Assembly (NCBI RefSeq): GCF_030523875.1
Contig: NZ_JAUNHR010000012.1
Span: 1-41,075, forward strand
Length of the DNA: 41,075 bases
Source: Micrococcus sp.
GTDB lineage: Bacteria > Actinomycetota > Actinomycetes > Actinomycetales > Micrococcaceae
Direction: 5' to 3'
Both the position numbers and the translations under genes were made by a program. The notes under the pieces were generated by a model that was not told where the DNA came from, made no database searches, and was given only the letters and a program-made list of their open reading frames with translations. Positions 1-7,240 of the stretch are shown piece after piece (positions within the stretch are counted from its first letter, which is position 1; each line of letters opens with the position of its first letter).

Positions 1-71
1 CGGAACCAGGGCGGCATGGACGCGTCGCCGGGCTTCTCCGTCAGGTCCCAGGGGAGGGTCGAGAGCTTCAC
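1..71 (-). CDS. Partial N-terminus of unknown protein (runs off left edge)
   Basis: On the minus strand a GTG at 71-69 opens a frame that stays open to the window edge and begins VKLSTLPWDLTEKPGD. The composition is protein-like (Trp, Lys, Asp, Phe) and unlike the Ala/Arg/Pro-rich shadow frames nearby. A CAGGAT hexamer lies at 88-83, 11 nt upstream of the GTG, with its AGGA core a poor Shine-Dalgarno at long spacing, so the start is uncertain. Only about 23 residues are visible and I do not recognise the family. It would follow greA on the same strand. Confidence 0.4.
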   Translation of the reverse strand, partial: MKLSTLPWDLTEKPGDASMPPWF

Positions 72-229
72 GTTGCCGGTGGATCCTGGGTCGCGCAGGG
101 GTGTCGGCCCGTCCGCGGGGGTGCGCCCCGGGTGCAGCTCCGCGGCGGTGCGACGGCGCCCCGCGTCCCACCGCGCGGCGCCCGCCCCCGGGGGGGGGGC
201 CGCGGCCGCCGCGCGGAGCCGAGGAGGGG
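72..229. other. Intergenic stretch downstream of greA with a G10 run
   Basis: About 160 bp of extremely GC-rich sequence with a run of ten G at 190-199 flanked by C-rich sequence. It lies past the greA stop and probably holds the greA 3' end. I see no convincing gene and no clean terminator with a T tail. Confidence 0.4.
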
Positions 230-724
230 TCAGGCCGTGTAGGGCTCGACCTTCTTCACCGTCACCTCGATGTCCTTGCCGTTGGGGGCGGTGTAGGACA
301 CCGTGTCCCCCTTCTTGGCGCCGTTGATGGCCTCGCCGAGCGGGGAGCGCTCGGAGTAGACCTCGAGGTCCTCGCCGTCCGCGGCGATCTCGCGGTTGCC
401 GAAGAGGAAGGTCATCTCGTCGCCTGCGACGACGGCGGTGACCACGGTGCCGGGCTGGACGGTGCCGTCCGCGGTGCCGGTCTCGCCCACACGGGCGGTC
501 TCGAGCAGCTGCTTGAGCTCGGCGATGCGGCCCTCGTTCTTGGACTGCTCCTCACGGGCGGCGTGGTAGCCGCCGTTCTCCTTGAGGTCGCCCTCGTCGC
601 GGGCGGCCTCGATGCGCTCGATGATCTCCTGGCGGCCGGGGCCGGAGATGTGCTCGAGCTCCTTGCTGAGGCGGTCGTAGGCCTCCTGGGTCAGCCAGGG
701 GGCGTCGGAGGGGGTGGTGGCCAT
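230..724 (-). CDS. greA: Transcription elongation factor GreA
   Basis: 164 aa, normal GreA length. GreA enters the RNA polymerase secondary channel and stimulates cleavage of backtracked transcripts. The N-terminal coiled coil (about residues 10-75) carries the tip motif GDLKENGGYHAA, keeping the acidic pair D46/E49 needed for cleavage, followed by the C-terminal FKBP-like domain ending KKVEPYTA. ATG at 724 has an AG-rich Shine-Dalgarno (GAGAGGA) about 9 nt upstream. A TAGACT -10 box at 868-863 implies a leader of about 130 nt with hairpins. The neighbours (DUF4307, mca) match the mycobacterial gene order. Confidence 0.95.
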   Translation of the reverse strand: MATTPSDAPWLTQEAYDRLSKELEHISGPGRQEIIERIEAARDEGDLKENGGYHAAREEQSKNEGRIAELKQLLETARVGETGTADGTVQPGTVVTAVVAGDEMTFLFGNREIAADGEDLEVYSERSPLGEAINGAKKGDTVSYTAPNGKDIEVTVKKVEPYTA

Positions 725-796
725 GGGGCTGTGTCCTCTCGGGTCGGGGCGGCCGTGGGGCCGCCGGGGTATGCGAAGCGCCCCGCCGACCGGGTG

Positions 797-827
797 GACG
801 ACCCTGCGCGATGCGCGGGAGGTCGTC
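797..827 (-). promoter_or_regulatory. Hairpin in the greA 5' leader
   Basis: GACGACC (797-803) pairs with GGTCGTC (821-827), enclosing a second GCGC/GCGC pairing. A further GC stem (GGCGGCC / GGCCGCC) lies nearer the start codon at about 747-764. Together they make a structured leader; function unproven. Confidence 0.45.
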
Positions 828-862
828 GGGCCCGGGGCGACGGGGCGGGGAAACCGTGGACC

Positions 863-892
863 AGTCTAACGGCGAGACGCACGTCACCCCAA
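863..892 (-). promoter_or_regulatory. greA promoter (-10 TAGACT, -35-like TTGGGG)
   Basis: TAGACT at 868-863 and TTGGGG at 892-887 are separated by 18 bp, a typical sigma-70-class layout. The predicted start is near 856, giving a leader of about 130 nt. Confidence 0.5.
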
Positions 893-906
893 CCGGTGCG
901 GGGCGC

Positions 907-1344
907 TCAGGAGGAGCGGCAGCCGTCCACCACGCCGGTGACGCCGCGGGCCACGGTCCGCACGTCCACCGTGTAGGTGGCGGAGCGTCCCGGCTCCACC
1001 TCCGGGCCGGGGGCGATCCGCACGGTGCGGAAGCCCACGGGGGCGGCCTGCGCGTCCATGACCACGAGGTCGCACTCCGCGGCGACCCCCTCGGGGACCG
1101 CCACCTGGAAGGTCACGGAGGCCGAGCCGGCGTCGTGGATCTCGTAGCCCACGTCCTTGGCCTGCACCTGACCCACCGAGACGTTGAGGCCGATCACCAC
1201 GGCCAGGGCGACGGCGGCGGTCAGGGCCAGCGCGCCCAGGGCGATCCACAGGGGGCGGCGGGAGGCGCCGCGCTGCGCCACCCCGTAGCGGTTGGCTAGG
1301 GTGTTCTCCGGCGTGCGCGCGTCAGGGGCGGGGGTCGAGGACAT
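907..1344 (-). CDS. DUF4307 family membrane-anchored protein
   Basis: 145 aa. A cytoplasmic head of about 30 residues precedes one transmembrane helix (about 31-53, PLWIALGALALTAAVALAVV). The remaining ~90 residues form a beta-rich extracytoplasmic domain with two cysteines (C91, C142) that could pair. The layout and the position between greA and mca fit the actinobacterial DUF4307 family (Rv1081c-like), whose function is unknown. ATG at 1344 was chosen because TAGGCT at 1357-1352 lies 7 nt upstream, suggesting a leaderless mRNA; the frame stays open far upstream by chance, as is usual at this GC. Confidence 0.8.
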   Translation of the reverse strand: MSSTPAPDARTPENTLANRYGVAQRGASRRPLWIALGALALTAAVALAVVIGLNVSVGQVQAKDVGYEIHDAGSASVTFQVAVPEGVAAECDLVVMDAQAAPVGFRTVRIAPGPEVEPGRSATYTVDVRTVARGVTGVVDGCRSS

Positions 1345-1351
1345 CCCCTCC

Positions 1352-1357
1352 AGCCTA
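1352..1357 (-). promoter_or_regulatory. Leaderless-type -10 box of DUF4307 gene
   Basis: TAGGCT ends 7 nt before the ATG at 1344, so transcription should begin at or next to the start codon. Confidence 0.5.
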
Positions 1358-1419
1358 GCCGCCGCGCCCCGCCCCCGCGGCTGTGCGGGGGACAGCCTCC
1401 CGGAAGGAACCCCGCCGCC

Positions 1420-2400
1420 GTGTCCGCGCCGTCCACCGCCGCCTCCACGCCCCTGCCCGACTCCACGGGCCTGCGGCTCATGGCCGTCCACGCGCACCCG
1501 GACGACGAGGCCTCCAAGGGCGCCGCCATGATGGCCGCCTACGCGGACGCCGGGGCCGAGGTCCTCGTGGTCACGTGCACCGGCGGCGAGGCCGGCTCCC
1601 TGCTCAACCCCTCCTACACCGACCTCGTCCGCGCGGAGCGGGACATCGCCGCGGTGCGCCGCGAGGAGATGGCGGACGCCGCCGAGGCGCTCGGCGTGGA
1701 TCAGGTGTGGCTCGGGTTCCTGGACTCGGGCCTGCCCGAGGGCGACCCGCTGCCCGCCCTGCCGGACCACTGCTTCGCGCAGCTGCCGCTGGAGACCGCT
1801 GCGGCCCCGCTGGTGGCGCTCGTGCGGCGGTTCCGCCCGCACGTGCTGATCTCCTACGACGAGGCCGGCGGCTACCCGCACCCGGACCACATCCAGGCCC
1901 ACCACGTCACCCTCGAGGCGTGGCGCGCCTCCGGCGACCCCGAGGCGTACCCGGGCACGGGGGAGCCGTGGGAGATCGACAAGCTCTACTACGACCGCGC
2001 CTTCAATCCGGACAAGTTCCGCGCCCTGCACGAGGGCTTCCTGGCCCTGGGGCAGGCCTCGCCGTTCGAGGCCCGGCTGACGATGTACGCCCGCATGGAC
2101 GCCATGCGGGAGGTGCTGCGCCGTCGCGACGCGGGCGAGGACGTCCCGGATCCGGAGCACCTGCCGCCGTTCGTCCCTCCGCACCACGAGGTCACCACGC
2201 AGGTCCCCGTGGCCGACTTCCTCGACGAGCGGGACGCCGCCCTGCGCGCGCACGCCACCCAGGTGGACCCGGACGGCCCCTTCTTCGCCGCGCCGAACGA
2301 CCTGCTGCGCACCACATGGCCCTGGGAGGACTACACGCTGATCGAGTCGCGCGTGCCCGCGCCGACCCCCGAGCACGACCTCTTCAACGGCCTGCGCTGA
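1420..2400 (+). CDS. mca: Mycothiol S-conjugate amidase (Mca)
   Basis: 326 aa, PIG-L/LmbE-type zinc amidase. Mca cleaves mycothiol S-conjugates of electrophiles and drugs, giving a mercapturic acid for export and GlcN-Ins for mycothiol resynthesis. The metal site is visible: AHPDDE at residues 25-30 and HPDH at 154-157. The whole-length pattern (TCTGGEAGS, LGFLDSGLPEGDPLP, SYDEAGGYPHPDH, DDALRAHATQ-like RDAALRAHATQ, C-terminal DLFNGL) matches Mca rather than the deacetylase MshB. GTG at 1420 has GGAAGGA at 1402-1408. It is somewhat longer than the ~290 aa mycobacterial protein. Its presence implies a mycothiol-using actinobacterium. Confidence 0.9.
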   Translation: MSAPSTAASTPLPDSTGLRLMAVHAHPDDEASKGAAMMAAYADAGAEVLVVTCTGGEAGSLLNPSYTDLVRAERDIAAVRREEMADAAEALGVDQVWLGFLDSGLPEGDPLPALPDHCFAQLPLETAAAPLVALVRRFRPHVLISYDEAGGYPHPDHIQAHHVTLEAWRASGDPEAYPGTGEPWEIDKLYYDRAFNPDKFRALHEGFLALGQASPFEARLTMYARMDAMREVLRRRDAGEDVPDPEHLPPFVPPHHEVTTQVPVADFLDERDAALRAHATQVDPDGPFFAAPNDLLRTTWPWEDYTLIESRVPAPTPEHDLFNGLR

Positions 2401-2420
2401 GCGGGCTCCGGCCGCGCCGG

Positions 2421-2426
2421 TAGACT
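2421..2426 (+). promoter_or_regulatory. Leaderless-type -10 box of the small membrane protein gene
   Basis: TAGACT ends 8 nt before GTG 2435, consistent with a leaderless transcript. Confidence 0.5.
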
Positions 2427-2434
2427 TGGGCGTC

Positions 2435-2839
2435 GTGATGTCCCTGACGCCCCTCGCCCTGTCCTCCGCGCTCGCGGCCGCCGTGTCCGCCGCCCCCGCG
2501 CCCGCGGTGCCCGAGCCCACGCTCAAGCCGGGCCTGTCCGAGGCGGACATCACCCCGGGCATCGAGGGCTTCCTCTTCACGGCCCTGATGGTGACCATGG
2601 CCATCCTGGTGATCCGGCTGATGGTGCGCTCCGTGCGTCGCGTGCAGCAGCGTTCCCCGGAGGCCGAGGCCATGCTCGTGGAGCGCCACCAGGGGCACCT
2701 GCCGCCGGAGGTGCGCGCGGGCGGCGAGCAGCTGGACGGCGACGCCGAGGACCGCCTCACGCGTCTGCAGCGCAAGTACCCCGGCTACCTCCAGGACCCC
2801 ACCCCGGAGCCCGAGGCCCCGGACACCGGCCGCGACTGA
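2435..2839 (+). CDS. Small membrane protein of unknown function
   Basis: About 134 aa. The first ~22 residues are hydrophobic and Ala-rich (signal-like), a single strong transmembrane helix spans about 44-64 (GFLFTALMVTMAILVIRLMV), and a basic stretch (RSVRRVQQR) follows, so the acidic C-terminal tail should be cytoplasmic. GTG at 2435 (next codon ATG) was chosen because TAGACT at 2421-2426 lies 8 nt upstream; TTG 2426 and ATG 2438 are alternatives. The position directly after mca corresponds to the small Rv1083 gene of mycobacteria, also of unknown function. Confidence 0.7.
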   Translation: MMSLTPLALSSALAAAVSAAPAPAVPEPTLKPGLSEADITPGIEGFLFTALMVTMAILVIRLMVRSVRRVQQRSPEAEAMLVERHQGHLPPEVRAGGEQLDGDAEDRLTRLQRKYPGYLQDPTPEPEAPDTGRD

Positions 2840-2851
2840 GCGCGGCCGCGC

Positions 2852-2876
2852 CGTCGGGCGCCGGCCCGGGCCGACG
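2852..2876. terminator. Bidirectional terminator between convergent genes
   Basis: CGTCGG (2852-2857) pairs with CCGACG (2871-2876) around a GC-rich core, between the converging stops at 2839 and 2885. No T tail, as is common at this GC. Confidence 0.55.
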
Positions 2877-2884
2877 CCGGCGGG

Positions 2885-3601
2885 TCAGAGGGCCAGGTAG
2901 GCCATGAACACCGCGATGCAGTGGCACACGAAGCCGCCCACGGTGAACACGTGGAACAGCTCGTGGAAGCCGAACCACTCGCGGTGGATCGTGGGGGCCT
3001 TGAGCGCGTAGAACACGGCGCCCACGATGTACGCGGCGCCGCCGGCGCAGATCAGTACGGCCGCGGGGACGTGCGCGGCGAAGAAGTCGCCCAGGTACAG
3101 CAGGGCCGCCAGGCCCAGCGTCACGTACACGGGCGTGTAGAGCCAGCGCGGGGCGTCCGTCCACAGCAGCCGGAACACGACGCCGAGCACCGCCCCCACC
3201 CACACCACGGTGAGCAGGGTCATGCCCTTGTCCGGGGGCAGGAGCGCGAGGGCGAGCGGCGTGTAGGTGCCTGCGATCACGAGCATGATGTTCGTGTGGT
3301 CCAGGCGCTTGAGAACCCGGGAGACCGACTCGTTCCACTGCACCAGGTGGTAGGTGGCGGAGACGCCGAACAGCAGCATCCCGGTGACCGTGTAGACCAC
3401 GGCGGCCCAGCGCAGCGTGGTGGTGGGCGCCAGGACGATCAGCACGATCCCCGCCGCCAGCACCAGGGGCGCCATGACGGCGTGGACCCAGCCGCGCAGC
3501 CGCGGCTTGTACAGGGGGTGGTCGGGGTCCCCGACGCGTTCGATGCGCCAGCGCAGGGGCCGGTCGGTCCGGTCGGTCGGCGTGGGGTCGGAGTGCGGCA
3601 T
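2885..3601 (-). CDS. trhA: Hemolysin III / TrhA family (PAQR) membrane protein
   Basis: About 238 aa with seven predicted transmembrane segments. Family motifs are SATYHLVQW, RLDHTNIMLVIAGTYTP and, near the C-terminus, GFHELFHVFTVGGFVCH; the conserved His/Asp residues form the zinc site of the PAQR fold. The bacterial members are linked to membrane energetics and fluidity; the hemolysin name is historical. I chose ATG 3601 over ATG 3619 because a GAGAAT hexamer at 3613-3608 lies 6 nt upstream and because residues before 3601 look unconserved. The hlyIII - Z-prenyl synthase pair is the same as Rv1085c-Rv1086. Confidence 0.87.
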   Translation of the reverse strand: MPHSDPTPTDRTDRPLRWRIERVGDPDHPLYKPRLRGWVHAVMAPLVLAAGIVLIVLAPTTTLRWAAVVYTVTGMLLFGVSATYHLVQWNESVSRVLKRLDHTNIMLVIAGTYTPLALALLPPDKGMTLLTVVWVGAVLGVVFRLLWTDAPRWLYTPVYVTLGLAALLYLGDFFAAHVPAAVLICAGGAAYIVGAVFYALKAPTIHREWFGFHELFHVFTVGGFVCHCIAVFMAYLAL

Positions 3602-3607
3602 GCCCCC

Positions 3608-3613
3608 ATTCTC
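3608..3613 (-). promoter_or_regulatory. Probable -10 box of trhA
   Basis: GAGAAT keeps the A2 and T6 positions and ends 6 nt before ATG 3601; weaker than the TAnnnT boxes elsewhere. Confidence 0.35.
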
Positions 3614-3636
3614 GCCCATGGACGGGGGCGGCCGCG

Positions 3637-3642
3637 TATCCT
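3637..3642 (+). promoter_or_regulatory. -10 box of the prenyl diphosphate synthase gene
   Basis: TATCCT predicts a start near 3650 and a ~29-nt leader that contains a Shine-Dalgarno, so this gene is leadered. Confidence 0.4.
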
Positions 3643-3678
3643 GATCACCCCGGCCCCACCTGGAGAGCGAGGTGCCCC

Positions 3679-4452
3679 GTGCGTCGACCCGAGGCGTTCT
3701 ACCGCCTGTACGAGCGTCGGCTCGCGCGCGACCTGGACCCTGCGCGGCTCCCGCACCACGTGGGCGTGCTGGTGGACGGCAACCGCCGCTGGGCGCGGGC
3801 CTTCGGGGCCACCACGGAGGAGGGCCACCGGGCGGGCGCCGAGCGCATCCTGGACTTCATCGGCTGGTGCGACGAGGTCGGGGTGCCCGTGGTGACGCTC
3901 TACATGCTCTCCACGGAGAACCTGGCCCGGCCGGCGGCCGAGCTTGCCCCGCTGCTGGAGATCATCATGACCACGGCCGAGCGCCTCGCCGAGCCGCGCG
4001 AGGACCGTGCGCCGGTGCGCGTGCAGCCCGTGGGCGCCGTCGACCTCCTGCCCCCGCGCATGGCCCGCTGCCTGCGCGAGGTGGCGGAGCGGACCCGGGA
4101 GAACACCGGGGTGCACGTGAACGTGGCGGTGGGATACGGCGGCCGGCTGGAGATCGTGGACGCGGTCCGGGAGCTGCTGCGGGAGGCGGACGCCGCCGGC
4201 ACGAGCGCCGGGGACGTGGCCGACGCACTCACCGTGGACGCCATCTCCGACCGGCTCTACACGCGCGGCCAGCCCGACCCGGACCTGGTGATCCGCACCT
4301 CCGGCGAGCAGCGGCTCTCCGGGTTCCTCACCTGGCAGTCCGCGTACTCCGAGTTCTACTTCTGCGAGGCCATGTGGCCCGCCTTCCGTCGCACGGACTT
4401 CCTCCGCGCGCTGCGGGACTACGGGCGCCGCCAGCGCCGCTTCGGCGCCTGA
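3679..4452 (+). CDS. Cis-prenyl diphosphate synthase (UppS / Z-FPP synthase family)
   Basis: 257 aa. It condenses isopentenyl diphosphate with an allylic diphosphate in Z configuration, feeding polyprenyl phosphate carriers for the envelope. The substrate motif VDGNRRWAR (catalytic D33) is followed by YMLSTENLARP, the GYGGRLEI segment, DLVIRTSGEQRLSGFLTWQSAYSEFYF and the C-terminal RRFGA. The Arg in DGNRRW rather than DGNGRW and the neighbouring trhA gene resemble Rv1086, a short-chain (Z-farnesyl) synthase, so the product may be short chain rather than C50-C55; a full-length UppS cannot be excluded. GTG at 3679 has GGAGAGCGAGG at 3662-3672. Confidence 0.85.
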   Translation: MRRPEAFYRLYERRLARDLDPARLPHHVGVLVDGNRRWARAFGATTEEGHRAGAERILDFIGWCDEVGVPVVTLYMLSTENLARPAAELAPLLEIIMTTAERLAEPREDRAPVRVQPVGAVDLLPPRMARCLREVAERTRENTGVHVNVAVGYGGRLEIVDAVRELLREADAAGTSAGDVADALTVDAISDRLYTRGQPDPDLVIRTSGEQRLSGFLTWQSAYSEFYFCEAMWPAFRRTDFLRALRDYGRRQRRFGA

Positions 4453-4483
4453 GCACGGCCCGGGACGGGGGTGCGGTCTCGGG

Positions 4484-5143
4484 TCAGAGCGCGGGCAGGC
4501 GACGACGCCGCGCGGCCCGGTCCGCCCGCCCCCAGGCCAGGGCCAGCACGACGCCGGCCACGGCGCCGGAGAGGTGGCCGGTCCACGAGACGCCGGGCTG
4601 GGGGAGCAGGCCGATCAGCGACGAGCCGAGGTACGTCATGGCCACCACGAGGGAGACGGCCACCGCGAGCAGGCGCCGGGCGACGACCCCGTAGACCAGC
4701 AGGAACGCCGTGAGGGCGTAGACGATCCCCGAGGCGCCGATGTGCACCCCGGGCGTGCCGATCAGCCACGTGAACACCCCGGACAGCAGCCAGGCGGCCG
4801 CGAGCAGGGCGAGGGGACGGCGGGAGACGAGCGCCGCCGTCGGGCCCAGCACCAGCAGGGCGGTGGTGTTGCCGATCAGGTGGCGCCAGCCGCCGTGCAG
4901 GAGCGGGGAGAAGAGGATCCCGTCCAGGCCCGCGGAGCTGCGGGGGATGAGCCCGAGCCCGCCGATCAGCGGGCGGCCGGCCACGATCGTCACCAGGAAC
5001 ATGGCCCACATCAGCGCCAGCAGGAGTGCCGTGGGGGCGACGGCCCGCAGCAGGCCGCGCCCGGCGCGGTCCGTGAGGGTGTCCGTGGGGCGGGACAGGC
5101 CCGCGGTGAGGCCGGTCTCCCGGTGGGGCGGGGTCAGGGACAT
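4484..5143 (-). CDS. Rhomboid family intramembrane serine protease
   Basis: 219 aa polytopic protein. The catalytic dyad is visible: S138 in GASG and H190 in the later helix (WTGHLSGAVAG). The HGGWRHLIGN segment (H88, N92) supplies the oxyanion-hole residues, and the six-helix arrangement fits the basic bacterial rhomboid. It should cleave transmembrane substrates inside the membrane; the substrate is unknown. The N-terminal ~30 residues are cytoplasmic. ATG at 5143 has AGGAG about 8 nt upstream and a TAGACT box at 5184-5179, giving a short leader. Confidence 0.87.
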   Translation of the reverse strand: MSLTPPHRETGLTAGLSRPTDTLTDRAGRGLLRAVAPTALLLALMWAMFLVTIVAGRPLIGGLGLIPRSSAGLDGILFSPLLHGGWRHLIGNTTALLVLGPTAALVSRRPLALLAAAWLLSGVFTWLIGTPGVHIGASGIVYALTAFLLVYGVVARRLLAVAVSLVVAMTYLGSSLIGLLPQPGVSWTGHLSGAVAGVVLALAWGRADRAARRRRLPAL

Positions 5144-5178
5144 GGCGGGCTCCTGGGCGGGGTGCGGGGGTCGCGGTC

Positions 5179-5184
5179 AGTCTA
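5179..5184 (-). promoter_or_regulatory. -10 box of the rhomboid gene
   Basis: TAGACT predicts a start near 5172 and a leader of about 29 nt with an AGGAG Shine-Dalgarno. Confidence 0.45.
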
Positions 5185-5291
5185 GGCGGCGGGTGGGGTC
5201 CCGGTCCGGGGCGGCCGGCCCGACGGCTGGAGCCCCGAGGGCTTTACCCGCCGTTCACGGGACGCTCCCCGGGTGGTCCAGGGGGCCCGTC

Positions 5292-5297
5292 TAGCGT
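5292..5297 (+). promoter_or_regulatory. -10 box of the PIN-PhoH gene
   Basis: TAGCGT predicts a start near 5304 and a leader of about 44 nt that contains GAGGAGG. Confidence 0.4.
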
Positions 5298-5347
5298 GGG
5301 CCCCGAGCGGGCGGCCCCGCCCGCGGGTGCTCAGCGAGGAGGACGGC

Positions 5348-6826
5348 ATGACGAGGACGACGGCGACGGGCCCGCAGGACGGTGCGGCGCGCGAAGGTGT
5401 GGCGCCGGCGGGCGCGGCGCGGGACGGGGCGGCACCCGGCGTGGCGGAGCCGAGCGAGGACGGTCGGGCCGGCGGCCGGCGGACCTACGTGGTGGACACC
5501 TCCGTGCTCCTCTCGGACCCGCGGGCGCCGCTGCACTTCGCCGAGCACCAGGTGATTCTGCCGCTCGTGGTGGTGACCGAGCTGGAGGCCAAGCGCGCCG
5601 ACCCGGACCTCGGGCACTGCGCGCGGGCGGCGCTGCGCCTGCTGGACGACCTTCGCCGGCGTCACGGCCACCTGGACCGGCGCGTGCCGCTCACCGCGGA
5701 GGGCGGCACGCTGCGCGTGGAGCTCAACCACGTCTCTCCGGACGTCCTGCCCCTCGGGATCCGGGGCTCGGACAACGACTCGCGGATCCTGGCGGTCGCG
5801 GCCGCGCTCGCGGACGAGGGGGCCGACGTCACCGTGGTGTCCAAGGACCTGCCCATGCGCGTGAAGGCGGCGGCCATCGGCCTCGCGGCGGACGAGTACC
5901 GCCACGAGCTGGTGCGGGACTCCGGATGGCGGGGCCTGGTCCCGCTGGCCGTCGAGGACGCGTGGCTGGACGGCCTGTACGAGGCCGGCCAGGCGCCCCT
6001 GGCCGGCCTGCCGCTGGAGGACCAGGCCGGGTCCGGCATCGAGGTCGGCCCCGGGGACCCCGCGCCGACGGCGGAGCGCCTGCCCGTCAACACCGGCCTG
6101 CGGCTGACCTCCTCGCGGGGGGCCGGACTCGCCCGGGTGCGGGAGGGCGGCGTGGCGCGGATCGTCCGGGGGGACCAGGAGGTGTTCGGTCTGCACGGTC
6201 GTTCGGCGGCGCAGCGGCTGGCCGTGGACCTGCTGCTGGACCCGGGCGTCGGGATCGTCTCCCTGGGTGGACGGGCCGGCACCGGCAAGTCGGCCCTGGC
6301 CCTGTGCGCCGGGCTGGAGGCTGTGATGGAGCGGCGGGAGCACCGCAGGGTGGTGGTGTTCCGGCCCCTGTACGCGGTGGGCGGCCAGGACCTCGGGTAC
6401 CTGCCCGGCACCGAGGGGGAGAAGATGGGCCCCTGGGCGCAGGCGGTGTTCGACACGCTGGGCTCGATCGTGTCCCCGTCCGTGATCGACGAGGTCGTGG
6501 ACCGCGGCATGCTCGAGGTGCTCCCGCTCACCCACATCCGTGGCCGCTCGCTGCATGACGCGTGGGTGATCGTGGACGAGGCGCAGTCGCTCGAGCGGAC
6601 CGTGCTGCTGACGGCACTGTCCCGGATCGGGCGGAACTCTAAGGTCGTCCTGACCCACGATGTGGCCCAGCGGGACAACCTGCGGGTGGGGCGGCACGAC
6701 GGCGTCGCGGCCGTGGTGGAGCGGCTCAAGGGGCACCCGCTGTTCGGGCATGTGACCCTGACGCGGCCGGAGCGCTCGCCGATCGCCGGGCTCGTCACCG
6801 AGCTCCTCGAGGACGGCGGGGTCTGA
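5348..6826 (+). CDS. phoH2: PIN domain - PhoH ATPase fusion (PhoH2-like)
   Basis: 492 aa. The N-terminal ~45 residues are Ala/Gly-rich and probably disordered. A PIN nuclease domain follows ([13 protein letters not shown] at about 46-58 with acidic D50; [21 protein letters not shown] with acidic residues), then a PhoH-type ATPase with Walker A GRAGTGKS (about 308-315) and Walker B VIVDEAQS. In mycobacteria PhoH2 is an ATP-dependent RNA helicase/RNase, usually with an upstream antitoxin PhoAT. ATG at 5348 was chosen for GAGGAGG at 5336-5342; the frame also extends upstream to GTG 5273 without a ribosome-binding site. No separate antitoxin ORF is evident in the 204-bp upstream gap. Confidence 0.88.
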   Translation: MTRTTATGPQDGAAREGVAPAGAARDGAAPGVAEPSEDGRAGGRRTYVVDTSVLLSDPRAPLHFAEHQVILPLVVVTELEAKRADPDLGHCARAALRLLDDLRRRHGHLDRRVPLTAEGGTLRVELNHVSPDVLPLGIRGSDNDSRILAVAAALADEGADVTVVSKDLPMRVKAAAIGLAADEYRHELVRDSGWRGLVPLAVEDAWLDGLYEAGQAPLAGLPLEDQAGSGIEVGPGDPAPTAERLPVNTGLRLTSSRGAGLARVREGGVARIVRGDQEVFGLHGRSAAQRLAVDLLLDPGVGIVSLGGRAGTGKSALALCAGLEAVMERREHRRVVVFRPLYAVGGQDLGYLPGTEGEKMGPWAQAVFDTLGSIVSPSVIDEVVDRGMLEVLPLTHIRGRSLHDAWVIVDEAQSLERTVLLTALSRIGRNSKVVLTHDVAQRDNLRVGRHDGVAAVVERLKGHPLFGHVTLTRPERSPIAGLVTELLEDGGV

Positions 6827-6850
6827 ACCGAGCGGCCCGTGGCCGCGACT

Positions 6851-6884
6851 GTCCGATGGTCCACGGTGGGGTGGACGATCGGAC
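6851..6884 (+). terminator. phoH2 terminator hairpin
   Basis: GTCCGAT-g-GTCCAC (6851-6864) pairs with GTGGAC-g-ATCGGAC (6871-6884): 13 pairs and one G/G mismatch around a 6-nt loop, 24 nt after the stop codon. Confidence 0.7.
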
Positions 6885-7228
6885 ACGTCCGCTGTGTCGC
6901 CCTGGGGAGATTACGCGACATCTACGAATGTGACGGGGGAAGAGAAGGGGGCCGCTGCGAACAGCCGCCCCGGCGGGGGTGCTCGGCCCCGCGGAGGGGG
7001 GATTGGGGACCGAGGAAGCCCGCATCCATGGCCCCTTGAAACGGGATCGAGGCCATGGGTCTCAGGATCGGCTCTACCCAGAAGGGAGCCAATAAGACGA
7101 GTGTACTCCAGAGCCCGGGAGTGTGCAACTACACCTTCGACGGGTTGCGCCGGGGTCCTATGGTGTGATAGTCGCCCACCGTGAGGTCGCCCCTGTGGAC
7201 GCCTGTCGCGGCGGGGCGGGGGTCTGAC

Positions 7229-7234
7229 TAGCCT
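7229..7234 (+). promoter_or_regulatory. Leaderless-type -10 box of the A24 peptidase gene
   Basis: TAGCCT ends 6 nt before ATG 7241. Confidence 0.5.
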
Positions 7235-7240
7235 CGGGCC

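Larger units (their letters stand above)
6827..7240. other. 414-bp intergenic region of lower GC, possibly structured RNA
   Basis: It holds the phoH2 terminator (6851-6884), then about 340 bp with visibly lower GC than the genes around it. Short stem-loops follow one another: CATGGCC (7027-7033) with GGCCATG (7051-7057), GGCTC with GAGCC around 7070-7089, ACTCC with GGAGT around 7105-7122. The forward frame at 6894-7184 has no ribosome-binding site and no protein-like composition. I do not recognise a known riboswitch or small RNA. The last 12 bases hold the promoter of the peptidase gene. Confidence 0.4.

Noticed and set aside
190-199. G10 run as a phase-variable element
   Set aside because: It is downstream of greA and not within or before a gene I can identify; common at this GC.
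6894-7184. 96-codon plus-strand ORF in the phoH2-peptidase gap
   Set aside because: No ribosome-binding site, no family resemblance, biased Gly/Arg/Pro content; treated as non-coding.
6885-7228. Known riboswitch (cobalamin, c-di-AMP, c-di-GMP, fluoride, guanidine) or SRP/RNase P RNA
   Set aside because: I looked for the conserved cores of these RNAs and none is present; the GAAGGGAGCC near 7081 only faintly resembles the SRP loop and lacks the surrounding helix.
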